Position numbers and translations under genes: made by a program. DNA of 64,000 nt from the NCBI GenBank assembly GCA_015039465.1, contig MU130364.1, positions 152,062 through 216,061 on the forward strand, written 5' to 3'. This document shows positions 1 through 12,019 of the stretch, in pieces; the first letter of the stretch is position 1; each line of letters opens with the position of its first letter. The notes under the pieces were generated by a model. It made no database searches and had not been told where the DNA came from. It saw only the letters and a list, made by a program, of their open reading frames with translations. Source of the stretch: Phlegmacium glaucopus. Taxonomy: Eukaryota > Basidiomycota > Agaricomycetes > Agaricales > Cortinariaceae.

Positions 1-470
1 AACAACAGCCGAGGCATAGCGTAAGCAACTCGGCGAGGAGGGTGATGTTGGAACCTGGATGTTCGGTAACATGTGCCAAATGAGTTAGAGACAATCGTCG
101 CGCTCGTAAAATCGTGGCTGACCGTGGGAAGAGTTTCTGGTCCTGCGATACCAGATCTCGACACAGGTACAGAAATTCCATGTACTTCTCTACTGGTAAC
201 CGCTGCTGAGGCAGGTGCGTGATCGACACCGACCATAGAGGCCATTAATGACGGAAAACCACTTGAAAATATGAGGATGTTTCATAAATCCATCAGGGAT
301 TCAGCCGCTCACCTTGTTCCTGCGTATGTCGTTGTCATATAGCTATCAGAACTTGAATCCACGTCGATCGATGATGGTGTGGGCGAGTCTGAAGGATGAA
401 ATAACTTCCTTCTGAAAGATGCAGCAATTTCAGCTATGCGATGGCTCTTAGATGGTCTTTGGCTAGACAT
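1..470 (-). pseudogene. 5' fragment of an NB-ARC/TPR receptor paralog (runs off left edge)
   Basis: This is the 5' part of a second copy of the receptor found at 14671. Exon 1 (470 down to 313) starts MSSQRPSKSHRIAEIAASF and ends at a GT donor (gtgagc). Exon 2 resumes at 261 after a matching AG acceptor. The encoded N-terminus is clearly homologous to residues 1-53 of the copy at 14671, including the Ser/Asp-rich stretch before the intron. Nearer the left edge the copy has lost sequence relative to its paralog: the segment matching exon 3 is shortened. It is therefore probably a decayed copy, although the rest lies outside the window. The role would be that of a fungal NOD-like receptor, but no NB-ARC sequence is visible here. 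Homology to the right-hand copy is seen directly; loss of function is inferred. Confidence 0.6.
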
Positions 471-1325
471 GATGATAGTCAAGAGAAGAGCGTCACCTAA
501 TGTGGCTGTACGAACTTGTGGGTTTGCTCTTCCCACGGTCTACTAGTTCTACATTCGCTCTACACAAAACACAAGGGGAGAGATATAGAGATAGAGTAGC
601 ACAAGTAACACCGCTACTACTGAATACCTTAGTATTATATGTAGTGGTGGCTCATCAAGAACGTCCTTGGCAGTCTTATCCTGATGTTCATTTCAGTGTG
701 AAGTGAAGTACCCCACATTGGTAAGTTAACGATGGGATTAGGGGACTCGGAGGAATCTGAGTTCGCCAGCTACCGTCATAGTATTAATTTATCGACTTAC
801 AGAAACTCGTCAAATGCAAGTGCCGTCAACTGACAGCGGGACTGCCCTGATAAGCGAAAAAGACAGAACAATTGAGACAGGGAACAGGTAGTCTGCCGCA
901 AAACCAGGTACGAGGCGTCCAATGATTGATTTTAATATCACATACCAAACGGCGTTCATCTTCTTTAGAGGGGCATGGACTCTCTCCCTCCAGCCTACTT
1001 TCCCACTCCTCTTGAGCAAACTTCAGATAATGACTAGATTTAGTGGGTGGTCGACCATCCGCAACTCGCAGATAGATTGGCGGGATAGCAACGAATGATT
1101 AAAGGATCGGAGAACTTGAACAACGACGACAAAGCGAAGTTGATGTTAGAACCAGGGGGGGGTAAGGCAAAAATAAAACATATATCTACGACGCGGGCAG
1201 TTGGAATATGAGTAATAGAAAATCAAGGATTCATGGCGTTGAAGTCGTTCGCAAAATGGGTGCTAGGTGAAAGCAATTTTTAGGAAAGAGAGTAACCGAA
1301 ACCCCGTTTTACTCTCCACATAATT

Positions 1326-1523
1326 TTACTCTATATAACATATGAGAATGAGTGAGAGTGGGTTCAGAAGATGGAAAATTCTTGAATGATCAAGACTCCT
1401 CGCAGAAGAAAAGTAGGCCCCAGGGTTATCCTCTGAAGGAATCGACTCATCATCCTGTTTTCCCTTGCTAGATCGTTTTTTGAGATGTCTCCGCGTCTGT
1501 CCTCCGGCTGCGGGGTGTGTCAT
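1326..1523 (-). pseudogene. Zinc-finger family 3' fragment
   Basis: The minus-strand reading gives RRHLKKRSSKGKQDDESIP followed by a 'DNPGAYF'-like end. It matches the C-terminal third finger and acidic tail of the zinc-finger genes at 33322 and 37858 (HIKTCPRKADPLEDNHPEAY). Only the last 50 or so codons are present and no upstream fingers are joined to it. It is a decayed fragment inside the left inverted-repeat arm; its counterpart in the right arm is at 13590-13700. Confidence 0.55.
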
Positions 1524-2884
1524 GGACTCTCTTCATCCGACCCCCTCTTGAGCAAACTCCAGGTTGCAGTAAATAATAACTAGGTTTAATGGTCGGTCGA
1601 CCATCCGCAACTCACAGATTGGCGGAATACTAGGGGATGGGAGAACGACGGCGCTCGATGGAGGGCAAAGCGAAGTTGAGGTGACGTCGATAATGTTGAT
1701 ATTGTGTTGATGTTAGAGCCGATGAGGGGTGAGGATACTAATGTTGTTCACGTCGTTGACTGATGTAATATATTGCACCCTCCTCATGTGCATTGTGGAC
1801 TTGGGCAGGGCTATGTTCGTGGAGGTGATAAGGGTGGAGTTTGGAGTTGTCATTGATATTAACTTTGATGTTGGTGATGAGATCGCATTTCCGCCCCGGG
1901 CGTAAGAGGGAGAGGACGGAAGGTAAGTAGGGGATGTCACAATTTAAAGAGGGATGTTTTTGATGATGCAAGGCATCAGATTACATCTCCAAGAGAGAGA
2001 ACCTTCCAGTTTCTCACAACGGTGGCAACTCCATATGTTCTTGATCCGTTCCTTGTTTCGCGTCTCGCAACCTGACAACCCAAAAAAGTGTCATACGGTG
2101 GAATAACGATCGGTATCAGAAATGACATACCATAAGAGCCTCCTTGAGTCGTTTCACGTTGTTTCTCGCAACAGATAATTCTTATTCAACTCTGTGTCAA
2201 CCACCTCCGGCCCCTCTCCTATATGTAACATAGCCATTTCTAGTTGTTGTTATGCGTCAACAAGGCGAGTTGTGACGGTTGCATTTGGATGTTGTTTGCG
2301 AATTGCACAAGGTGAGCTCGTCTTGGAGTTTTCTGAGATTGGTCTTAAGCTTGTGGAAAGAAAGGTTGCGATTCAGCGCGACGTTCTTCGAGGTCTTGCA
2401 TGAGTTTCGGCGAGACCTACTGGTCAGGCTTCTAGAACGCGGATGTTTTGCGCACAAGTGTTAGGAGTTCTTGATCATTGCGTGCAAGCTGCGAATTTAA
2501 ATGGAGGGTACTCAGTCAAGGATCAAAAACTTATTAATTTACGTACTACTGAGAGGTGGGTCCACGAGAGGGAGGTTTTGTACTCGGAGGTGGAGAGGTG
2601 GAAAATTCAGAGGTGACGCGGTTCGCGCAACGGCCAAGGCACTAGCTGGTGTCTTAAATAGTAACATTGTACCATTACGGAATGAGAGGACGCATTGACG
2701 AACGGAACAACCAAAAGTTGACCAGTCGGAGAGCACATCACGTGCCGGGTGTGCTTGTACTTGCGGGATGACTGCTTATGTAATCGAGTGCATCTTTTTT
2801 ATCGACTCTCATCACCTTGATCGCTCACCATAACTCACTGTTCAACGATATGAAGCGCATTTTTAAGGGGTTTGTCAAGTCCAA

Positions 2885-3420
2885 GAACCATATTCATGAA
2901 ACGTAGGCCTTAGGGTTATGCTCTAAAGGAATCGACTCATCATCCTGTTTACCCTTACTAGAGCATTTTTTGAGATGTCTCCGCGTCGTGTCGATTCTAA
3001 TTCCCTTGAGTTCCTTGTGACATACATAACAGCCGCTCTTCGTGTGAGTAACACGAAGGGCGCCTGCTATATATGTCTTGTGTCCCCAGATGTGATTCCA
3101 AAGAGATGCCTTGGTTTTGGTCTGCATGCATCCATCCCATGGGCATTTAAATTCTCGGTCACCGCTTTTCCCTTCTGTTTATGCGATGGACTTTGCTGAC
3201 CACGTCTACAAAGGAGGACAAGTATGTAAATCTAAAAATCTAAATGCACCGAAAAGCAACAGGTTTATGATCAGTATGATGATACTTAAATGATGACTGA
3301 TATACTTCAAAAATTCTGCCGCAGTCTTGGCTAGATGGGTGCAGTTTCATTGCGATATTACACAGCGTTTGATGGATGCTCGGCCGTTTCCAAGACTTGT
3401 AACCTGTGCCGACCCCCGGA
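2885..3420 (-). pseudogene. Zinc-finger family 3' fragment with flanking repeat
   Basis: On the minus strand, from about 3180 down to 2895, broken frames encode finger 2 (KTKASLWNHIWGH), finger 3 (CYVCHKELKGIRIDTTRRHL) and the 'DDESIPLEHNPKAY' tail of the zinc-finger family. Frames are broken and a short insertion interrupts finger 3. The whole block, extending to about 3420, is also repeated in the same orientation at 36075-36660, so the fragment moved together with flanking non-coding DNA. Confidence 0.6.
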
Positions 3421-4247
3421 ACATAAACCAAAGCCACGGCCCGAGCCAGCGGCCTCGGCTTTCAGCTACTCTGAGCCGGGCCAAAGCTATTGCTGGGCCT
3501 GAAATCGAGAATCCCGTCTAGACCTTATATCGATTCTCATCACTTTATCACTAGGTTGACTAGCTTACTGAAGGAAGGCGCGGCTTGACGGCTGAGAGAT
3601 CCCGCTGTGAAGCTTAAGAATGCCGTGTCATAAGGCCCATAGTAGCGACCTTCAAGCAGAAGATCGAGCGTGACATCGGCATGTATTTTATAACTTCTAA
3701 AGTTCTATTAGTACCACACGTGCACAGTATTAAAGTAAACGCAACCGTTCAAGAACCTTTTCTCCCAATGACCACGATATTGCTGGCTCTTATGTCACTA
3801 CAGCTCAACTGGTAGTATCCCCTGGCTGGTATCCTTTTGAGTTATGGAATCTACAAGATACCTATGTTCGTATGCGACGAAATGACTTCTCCGTCACGCG
3901 GTGTTCCCGGACCCGAGCCTTAGTTTTCTATTATAAAGAACTCTCAGCATCAGTGAGTCCAAAAGCTCATACCATCACTACGGATGGTATGAGCTTGGAT
4001 ACCTTCTGAATAGAATGATATATATGAGTAAGTCGTCAATCAATACAAATAAAAAAAGACTACGAATTTTATTAGTCTGACTACGGGAGACTAAATGATT
4101 CCGTACTGCAGGAAGGTAACACGGAACAACTACAAAGCAATGCTCGGAGTGCGTTGATCATCATCGACAAGTGACCTGGCAACTCATTTTGCTTCCAAAC
4201 ACATCTCATCTTCTGACTACCGATCTCAAAGCAACTTCCCCCTCATC
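3421..4247. other. Non-coding stretch with a perfect 14-bp-stem hairpin
   Basis: No gene is supported here. A GC-rich patch lies at 3410-3500. A perfect inverted repeat, AAGCTCATACCATC, occurs at 3963-3976 and again in reverse complement at 3983-3996 with a 6-nt loop. The short ORFs have no family resemblance. Confidence 0.5.
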
Positions 4248-5330
4248 GAAGACATGTGGATCACTCTATCCAATGAAAAACCACCCATGTAGCTTGAGGA
4301 TTCTGACATCCGAGGAGGGATTCGAGCGATGGTGAAAGCCGAGAGATGTGTGGAAGAACAGCGACATCTTGGAATAGAGTCCACTAATCTCTGACGCTGG
4401 TTTGGGAGGGAGATTGGAGCGGTTGAGTTGGTGTTAATAAACCCTCGCTGAAAATATCTCAATATTCATACCGAAAACGCACCATTTCCAAAGAGTTGAC
4501 GACTGTTGTAAGTGACGTCTTCGGGTGTCGGATAGTCATAACTATTGAAAAGTATGTAGTTGTCACGTAGCTGTCAGTTTTGTCGGAAGGGGAAGGGAAG
4601 AGGTGTGTTTGACATTGGTTCGTAAAGGCTCTCAAGTTTTTCGCAAAACTTGCGAATTGACTTCATGATTACCAGTGGTCGTTTGGAGATGGCCTTTCGT
4701 ATGAAGTTTAGTACCTGTTGGTAAAATCTGGTAAGGACCGAAAGGAAAAGGGTTAAAATAAAAGAATTGTACCAAGGGGTTGCTTCGTCCCCCAACTGCC
4801 TGATCCAACCAATCCCATTCAAAAAAACTTCCAATTGCTCTCTTTCAGATATTAACTTTTAAATTGCGAGCCAGAAGCACTCAAATGAAATCAATTCCAA
4901 CTCCTTGAATATCAGGGTATGATTCCTGGATATTAAGTGAAACATAGAGTTCCTTAACCTTGTCTGACAGCTCGTCATGCATCTCCTCCAAACCTTTCAG
5001 AATCTTTGCAGAATGGGATGGCCCTGACGACGCAGAGAGGGTGACTCTTGCCATGTAGATCTTTTTCGACTACGGCAAGATCTCTTTGCAGTGTAAGTAT
5101 GGTATCCAGCTCCTTTTTAAGGCAAGCGGGAGCATCTGCGAATCGTTGTGAGTAATTACCACCAGTCGAAAATGAGAGATGACCTACGTGACCGTACTGA
5201 CATCTGGGCTGCCTTTTGCAATTCCCATTGCCTCTGAAGCTCAGCATCGGAGGCGGTGATATTCTTGAGGATCTCCTTGGCCTTTTTCCCCTGTTGTTGA
5301 ACGCCTTGTTTTAGTCGACACTTTATCCAA
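4248..5330 (-). pseudogene. KDZ-type (Kyakuja-Dileera-Zisupton) transposase relic, internally inverted
   Basis: KDZ transposases move large cut-and-paste DNA transposons of basidiomycetes. On the minus strand, broken frames from about 5330 to 4575 give a coiled-coil segment (KNITASDAELQRQWELQKAA), then LEEMHDELSDKVKELYVSL and DIQGVGIDFI, then FFEWDWLDQAVGGRSNPLG, then GTKLH, and finally KAISKRPLVIMKSIRKFCEK in another frame. From memory this order matches the middle of KDZ transposases. The next expected block, EDMWITLSNEKPP up to EEQRHLGIES and RWFGREIGAVEL, lies on the PLUS strand at 4248-4446 with two in-frame stops. Part of the relic has therefore been inverted. There are several stops and frameshifts, and no terminal inverted repeats were found. 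Family assignment rests on remembered consensus, not a search. Confidence 0.65.
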
Positions 5331-5819
5331 TTTCCTAGATCATCTCTCGAATCGAGGGTGATGGATAATAATTGGCGATCAGTGAGTCAGATGCGACGAG
5401 CTCTCTGCAAGTAAGCCAATGCGTTAATGTCTGGCAATCGGGAAAAACAAAAGAAAACACACTGATGACGTCCTCACAATTCCTATCATTTCCCTCAATC
5501 GTGACCATGTCCTTTCAACCCCTTCACCATCCGTAAGACCAAGACCGCAACACAAACGGGGGTTTTACGCAAGTGACAAACTGGAGTCAATTCAATATTC
5601 TTGCTGGGAGAAAATCGAACTGAATAAGTCTGGATTAGGTCTTTTAGGTTGTTCCTGACAATTGGTCTTACTTTTTGAACGCTTCGATCGACAACACAAC
5701 CAATGGTCGTAAAGAATTGACATAGTTGAATTTTTTGGGACGTGCTTTACGAACCATAAAATGAGGATTCATTTAAATATAATCAATGGATAAAATTCAA
5801 AACAAAGCCTCAATAACGA
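5331..5819. other. Non-coding stretch between the KDZ relic and the SulP relic
   Basis: No coding or structural signal can be supported. The sequence is AT-rich with many stops in all frames. Confidence 0.4.
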
Positions 5820-7567
5820 GGACATATACCCAACGAGAATATGACGTGGAAAAAGCCCACGATAATGCCAAGCTTGAGTGCACCGAGGATGAAGAATGCT
5901 AGACTGCAATAGTAGTGTTGATGTTATGAGAGGGATATAACATGGGGAGTAGGAAATGTATTACAACTAACCCGTCAAGGTCGAACTGAACGCATACGCT
6001 GCCAATGTAGTAGCAATAATTGCCAACGAATCATCTTCCCCAATTTCACTCGCTATACTCGTAGCCAATATATGAAAGAACGGCTAAATGCATTTACAAG
6101 CAAAGACGAAAGGAGAACAATCGGCTATCAATCTATAGACCATAAACCAGAAAAGCGAAGAACAAAAAGCACTCACCACGACCTCAATCATCATACTCCC
6201 ATTCGCACTATGAAATCCCAATCCTCCAAGCGTGTAAACCAACTGCGCAAGGAAGGTCGAGATGAAAAACATAGACACCCATCGGGCCCAGGTTGGCAAA
6301 GACGCTCATTGCGGGGAAGATGATCATGCCGTCTGTGCAATCCAATCAATCGATAAGACTCAAGTATATTGCCGTCATCGAGATATAAAAGGGGAAAAAA
6401 TATCCTGAAAAGGAAAGGATGAAAGAGAAGGGGAACTTTGAGCGGTGCTGAAATTAGTAAGCTATTATACTATGATCTCCGAAGTAACAAGATTCATGAT
6501 GAAGAAGCGGCAGTCCACCTTCCCGGTAAAAAAAAGAAAGTCAAAAGGCAGAAATAACTCACAAGAAACACCATCCAAGATATTCAATAAACAGCCCAAT
6601 AATGATACCACCGGAACCGCATTAACAACCTGCATCAAGTAGTGTGGAGCATTGACCACAACCTCATGCTTCATCTTCGCTTTGACATAGCCGATGTCGA
6701 AAAGAAAAGGACCCGAACGAAAAGATGACGAACTGAAAATAGATATAAACAGGAGTTTAGATCTTATCTGGCGTAGGAAAGTTGGAGATCCTCTGGAGCA
6801 GCCTATTTCGGGATCGACAGTGGAGTTGGAAGGTGGATAGAGACAATCGTTGTGATTTCGGCACTTTCCTAGCAGCGGTGTCTGTTCGTGCACTTGTGAT
6901 ACTGTAGGTGAAGAGGGCGATGCAGGCCCCAATAGGCGAGCAATTGACTGAGGACTACGCCAGTGTACGTGGCTTTGACTGGGGTGTATCTGAGGTTGCA
7001 ATAGAGATGGCAGAGGAGTATTCTTCAATGGCAAAGGGGTAGTATCGGCGACATTATTCGTAGCGAGGATTGGAAATGGTGGCGTTAATTCCGGCCTGAG
7101 GCGTGAAACTGGCGACGCGTTCGAAGAACTCGATGCCGTAAACGAGGGGTTCAAAGAGGAGGTTGACGATGAGCCAGAAGGCCTTAGCAGGGAGAGTCCC
7201 GAAAGTTTCTGTAATGGCGGCAGCGTCCCAATTGATGATTCCAGCCCTGAGCCACCATCAGACTCGACAGACGAACCGGGAGTTTCCTGTAGAAAGGATG
7301 AATTTAAGCTCTGAGACGATAGGTATGATGTTGAATCTTCTGGGGCTGGCCCATGTCCCGTATGAGCTGTGTGAGGAAACATGAAGCCACCATCCTTCAT
7401 CAGGTTGTTTGTCTGATGCACTTGTAGCTTTTTGAAGTGGCAGTGGCAGCGGTAGTAGTGTCGCCGTCGTCTGATCGTGTTAGCGTTGAACTAACACCAT
7501 ATGTCCGAAGTGATCGAGGACTCATACCAACGGCGCCTGGAGGTGGTAAGGAAGTGGAGAGATGCAT
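5820..7567 (-). pseudogene. SulP (SLC26-like) transporter, 3'-truncated and frameshifted
   Basis: This resembles the vacuolar-type SulP proteins of fungi (YGR125W-like), multi-pass anion transporter relatives. The minus strand starts at 7567 with MHLSTSLPPPGAVGMSPRSL and a long Ser/Pro-rich cytosolic N-terminus. Membrane segments follow: NAVPVVSLLGCLLNILDGVS (about 6640-6560), then VSMFFISTFLAQLVYTLGGL, NGSMMIEVV, ASEIGEDDSLAIIATTLAAY, and FFILGALKLGIIVGFF near 5860. A frameshift lies in the N-terminal exon near 7420 and a 1-nt loss breaks the GFFPRH-type motif near 5850. The sequence then stops matching, so more than half of the transporter, including any STAS or nucleotide-binding domain, is missing. 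It is probably a non-functional 5' remnant. Confidence 0.65.
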
Positions 7568-8436
7568 ATTGGAAATTTGAAGAGTAGCTGCGCGTTATAG
7601 AATCAGGTGTATGAGGAGTCGGGAATCTATAATTGATATTGGCAAATGAAAGGAAATAGAGGGTGCCAAGGGTTGGAGGAGTCTATATCCGCAGGAAAGA
7701 TGAAATTGAGTGTCAGCGTGAGTAGAAAAGTGGCAAATGGGATAGAGAAAAAGAGTTGGCAAAGACGCTATGGCAAAAGTCACGACATGCAGTCAATAGA
7801 TGGCGATGATCAAGTCAGATGGCGCAAGAACGGCCACCATCTTGGAGCGTATTGCCCATAAATATACAAGTAAAACTCACCCAGCCCTATGAAGCGATGG
7901 AGATTCTGTGAAACAAAGCGTATTACTGCTCTTTGCATAGGCTCGCTAGTCACGCAAGCTCTAGCCACAAACCGTCACAGGAGCACATGATCAGGCAACG
8001 CGAGCGGACTCAAGGATTCCGTATTTTACCAAATTTTACTGTCAGAAAGGGTAAAAATTGGAGTGATTTTGAGAATCATTTTTTTTGCTTACCTGCCTTG
8101 GTATGCACAAGAATATGAAGCTGAGGAGAGCTCAAATCAGAGCTTTTAAATAAGTCCCAGGCGTCTTAGTAAGTTGCGCTCTCACATCTATTCTTGGATA
8201 CTTGATCCGATATCGCTCCTTCCGATGCCGACGAAACATTTTATGTTGCACGCGCCTTCTCTTTGAGTAAGCATCCTCATCATGAAGAATTGAAGTGGGG
8301 CACCAGGGGATACATGTAAGGTATATTGGATGAAGCAACCACTCCAGTAATTGCAAGCAAATCAAAGGAAACAAGTACATCATCGAAATTAGACCAGAGA
8401 GCTTAAAGCTCACAGATACCAAGATACAGCAAGTGA
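7568..8436. other. Intergenic stretch, no supported gene
   Basis: The short ORFs at 7646-7861 (+) and 8132-8422 (-) have no recognisable domains and no family resemblance. Nothing else is seen. Confidence 0.4.
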
Positions 8437-9960
8437 TTAAATAATTAAAGCTGTGACACCGAGTCTGAGATTTTTCATGCGAATGTGCGCATATCGGACG
8501 ATGTGAGATCGGACTTCTTGTCGTTCACAACCGTGCTCTGTGATTGCGTAAGCAACATTATTTTTCAAAGAAAAAAAAAGCAGACGCACGTCATGGCGGG
8601 GCCTATCTCGGGCCATTGCCAGAGATGGAAAAATGGGGGTTTTGTGACGGGAGTGGACAGGACTCATACCAATCATCCCGTCGTCTGAAAAGTTTAACAT
8701 GAGCGAGTGAAAGTGTTATCATGATCTCACTCACCTATTATGGAAGGAAGGGTCGCAGCGTTCACATCTACCCATCCGGCGCCATGCCACAATTTGTCAC
8801 GATATATCAATGAGAATAACATGGTCGAGGTATACACTCGACCTAGCATGTATCCAACACACACCGCAATATTCTGGTTCCTATACGATACGTAGCTGAC
8901 GAGCGTTGTAAGTGCAATTACGCATGGAACGACTCCTGTCTTGATTGCTAGCGACGATATTCTTGCGACGAGTCTATGGCAGGAATTTATAAGCGTCCAG
9001 AAGTGTGTACCGTAAAGGGAAACGTACCGCCTCGTTTGCAGGTTCTGCTGGTTGTAAAGTCCTGAATGATTTAGTTGCCAGAGAAGTGCAGTGGTAATAG
9101 AAACATCTGTTAAAATAGCAGTAACTAAGAGCATTCTGAACACGACTTCATAGTCAATTTTATTTATCTGGATGCTAAGTTATGGGGACGTACATAATCC
9201 ACCGCTCGTGTAAATGAGCATCTTGCTCTTGGAACACCTCTTGAGTAACAACGGCTAGATTGTTCGCAATCAGCATTGTGCCTATTCCAAGCTAAGAAAT
9301 GGATCAACAAGAATGGCCAAGACTTCCCGAAAGAGACAAACCGATGCGAGTATCAGGAGGGCGATGAAGGCGGAAACGACGTAGTTACGGGATCTTGAAG
9401 GGTGTAAATATCAGCATATTTACGAAAGAGGCTAACTCTAACTCACAATATCCAGTAACGATGAAGCATGTAACACTGGAAGATAAACGCACTGATCAGA
9501 TTGCTAATGGCGTATATCTGGAAGCCCCAATAGAGATTCATTGGCGTTATGGTATCTTTCGACCATTGCTTTCAGTATTTAGCGGCCAATCGATAGAGCT
9601 GGCAGCATACCGATAAAGACGAGATTGGTCTTTAGGCAAGTCAAAAAAAGATAACAAGATAGAATCCGGTGTACTCACTATAAAAGTCAGCGCACAAATC
9701 CCAATTACCCCAACCGTATCTGACACAAGGCTAATGGCAACACAACCCTTAAGATATATAGAATCTCTCAAAGACCTCGGGCTGGCGAAGTAATATATGT
9801 ATGCTTCGACGAGTTCCAGCGTGTACAGCATCACGTTGGTGTACGACCCAATCATAGGCACGCTATAAGTTTTTAATAAATCAGATATGGTCGAAGGAAG
9901 AAGGATTAACAGTGAACAGTGAACATCCTCTCACCCAATATTGGCTGAAGACTGCGACAT
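8437..9960 (-). CDS. DUF6534-like multi-pass membrane protein (possibly frameshifted)
   Basis: The layout resembles the basidiomycete DUF6534 family, predicted seven-helix membrane proteins of unknown function. Exon 1 (9960-9935) encodes MSQSSANIG. Exon 2 (9862-9679) encodes NVMLYTLELVEAYIYYFASP and a second helix ending CALTFI, with clean GT-AG junctions in phase. Later exons give NLYWGFQIYAISNLISAFIF (about 9540-9480), YVVSAFIALLILAS, GIGTMLIANNLAVVTQEVFQ, MLLVTAILTDVSITTALLWQ, a helix near 8900, and a C-terminal exon from 8700 to the stop at 8437. Between about 9640 and 9550 the frame SSIDWPLNTES does not join simply to TPMNLYWGFQ. Either a very short intron (about 42 nt) or a frameshift is present. 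The family name is from memory, and exon limits in the middle are uncertain. Confidence 0.5.
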
Positions 9961-10799
9961 GGTTGGAATGGAGGGGCGTCATTGTAAGCACTCTGTTGTT
10001 ATATATTGCTAAAAGCTGCTAAATGGTTGTTTCACAACAGATGTTAATCGAGATCAACACGTAGCCGGTCAATCTCGGTCAATGCTAAAAGTTTATCTAA
10101 GACCCCTGTCCTCATTAAGACATTAAAACTTGAAGCCAATCCTCTGGTGGTGGAAAATTTCTTCCGTATAGCTTGAGCGTAAATCCACTCTTGAAATTTA
10201 CCAATGCAATGACAGTAGGATTCAAAAAAATATGCAATCCAAAATAATAATAATGTGTATACAAACAACTAGAACAAATATTTATGGCATTCATGTAAAC
10301 TATCAGAGATACCACATGGATTTAATTTAGGGGCTAGAACGCCGTTGAAGTCCTAGAATAACAGGAATTTGATCCCAGATATCCTTCCTCATCGATGAAG
10401 TGACCTGTACCATGCATGAACTACAAATTCTATGAGGTTCATCAAAGCCAACCCTCATCCAGCCAACCATCAGGCTGGATTCAATTGTCCTGACATTCAG
10501 AAACAATAACGAGGTAAAACAGCAGTCTATGTATCATATACTTTGCCCACTAATAATCGGATAACATCATGACAGTGCAAATAATCCAGATTGATGACGG
10601 TCTGATGACATAAACACAATCTGATACGAAAACGAATCTTCACGTCCACGGGATGCAGATTGGGTTTCAAATGATTCTAAATCTAGGCTATCTAATTTAA
10701 GCTGGATTTTGATACCAGTTTGAAATTTCAGATTCCTACGGGAAGTCATCCAGTACACGAAGAACATCACGGGTCGCCATTGAAGACCGGACAATATCC
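9961..10799. other. Intergenic stretch
   Basis: Promoter side of the DUF6534-like gene, followed by AT-rich DNA. The ORFs at 10044-10315 and 10567-10836 (minus) show no domain I recognise. The latter could be a decayed 3' extension of the BTB-like gene. Confidence 0.35.
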
Positions 10800-11660
10800 A
10801 AATAAGTCTGTTCCATCCCGGACTGGCATATAACATGCGAAGTTGATTCTGCCATAAGTCTGGTTAGACAACTTTGAACGTAGTCTTTGAGGCTTGACAA
10901 GGCGGCGTGATCTTGAGTGGTCAGAAGAGCCCAACGGGCAGAACGAAGGCCTGCATTAAGGCGTCACTGAGAATCCACATCAGACCGAGTAGGCGCTGTG
11001 TGCATTTTGAAATAGTCGGAAGACGGGTCGATGCGGGAGAGGTGGTATAATGCCGCTATGCAAATGTTGGGGATATTGTATAATTGACCAAGACGTATGA
11101 CGGAGGTTCGGGGAACATACCATCGTGAAACACCATCTTAGTCTGCCCGTGGCTATTTTCTCTCATCTTGGGGTACTCTTGGGCAGAGGCAAGGATATAG
11201 GCTTCCGTGGTATCCCAGGCAGAGAGAGTTTCAGGCCATATACTATACAGCCGCTTGAGTATTGGGGTGCAGATCGATCTTGCCCCGAATTCTCTGCAGA
11301 ACTTGATAAAACCGTCGCATAAGTCAATGTCATTGAGTATTTGGATAGAAATATCAGTACTTATCGAATGGTCAGTAAGCGTTAGTCGTATTAAATGAAG
11401 AGACTTACTGTGGGTTGTACAAGGAAAACAAGAAATATTCAAGGATTCTGGGACTTGTCCTGGGTACACAAAGAGCTCGTAAGCTATCCAAGCCAGATTC
11501 CTGATCGACCAGCCATTTATAAAAAAATAAGGGAATGGTGCATGAGAAGAAGTTTGTGGACGCGGAAGAGATGTACAATCTGGGTCCCAGTTGACTGGAC
11601 TGAGAATATGGTGTCTCCGTCGAGGTGCCAGAAGTTGGAGTTACGAACGTACTTGACCAT
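10800..11660 (-). pseudogene. BTB/POZ-like protein, degenerate
   Basis: The start at 11660 gives MVKYVRNSNFWHLDGDTIFS then LFRVHKLLLMHHS, which resembles the opening strand-helix of fungal BTB/POZ domains (a 'DGD/I-I-F-x-V-x-x-T-x-F-R-V-H' pattern). The middle of the domain is then lost at an in-frame stop near 11525. Further down, ARSICTPILKRLYSIWPETL and SLKDYVQSCL (about 10880) resemble the C-terminal helical region of basidiomycete BTB proteins. Frames between these blocks are broken. Such proteins usually act as adaptors in fungal-specific families with no known partner. The call is tentative; it could also be another helical adaptor. Confidence 0.35.
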
Positions 11661-12019
11661 CGTGGGGTCGAAAGGCGTGGTGGTTGAGACTATAGTTGGG
11701 GAAGACTCTGAGGGTGTTCACTTTTGACTTGTCGACAAATCATGTCCATATTTAAAAGCTGTTCTATCAAAGCTAGTCCGATAAGGCGTGGGTGGAATTA
11801 AGCGTATAGGCCACTGGGACGCTTATCGTAATCCATACGTACACGAAGTGCAGTATCAAAGAACTAAAGTTGGACAATGGGGGTCGGTCAAAGCAAGGGT
11901 CAATGTGGCGCGAAATCTAATGGGGTAACTTGAACCGGAACGGAGCGTTTATAGCGAATCCCCACAACTGTTGAAACGGAAACCGAGACGAGGCAGCGGG
12001 AGGCAGCCCGCAAAAACAT
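11661..12019. other. Spacer before the right inverted-repeat arm
   Basis: No gene, repeat or structural signal could be supported in this 360-bp stretch. Confidence 0.4.

Larger units (their letters stand above)
1..2690. repeat. Left arm of a large imperfect inverted repeat
   Basis: Read on the minus strand, this segment matches 12020-15210 in the same order: receptor 5' end, its upstream region, a zinc-finger gene 3' fragment, a microsatellite-free spacer and a coding-like tail. Matching blocks include 810-850 with 14340-14390, 1300-1500 with 13610-13800, and 2180-2650 with 12030-12480. The right arm has about 500 bp (roughly 12705-13215) missing here. Divergence is visible throughout, so the duplication is not recent. 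Confidence 0.75.
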
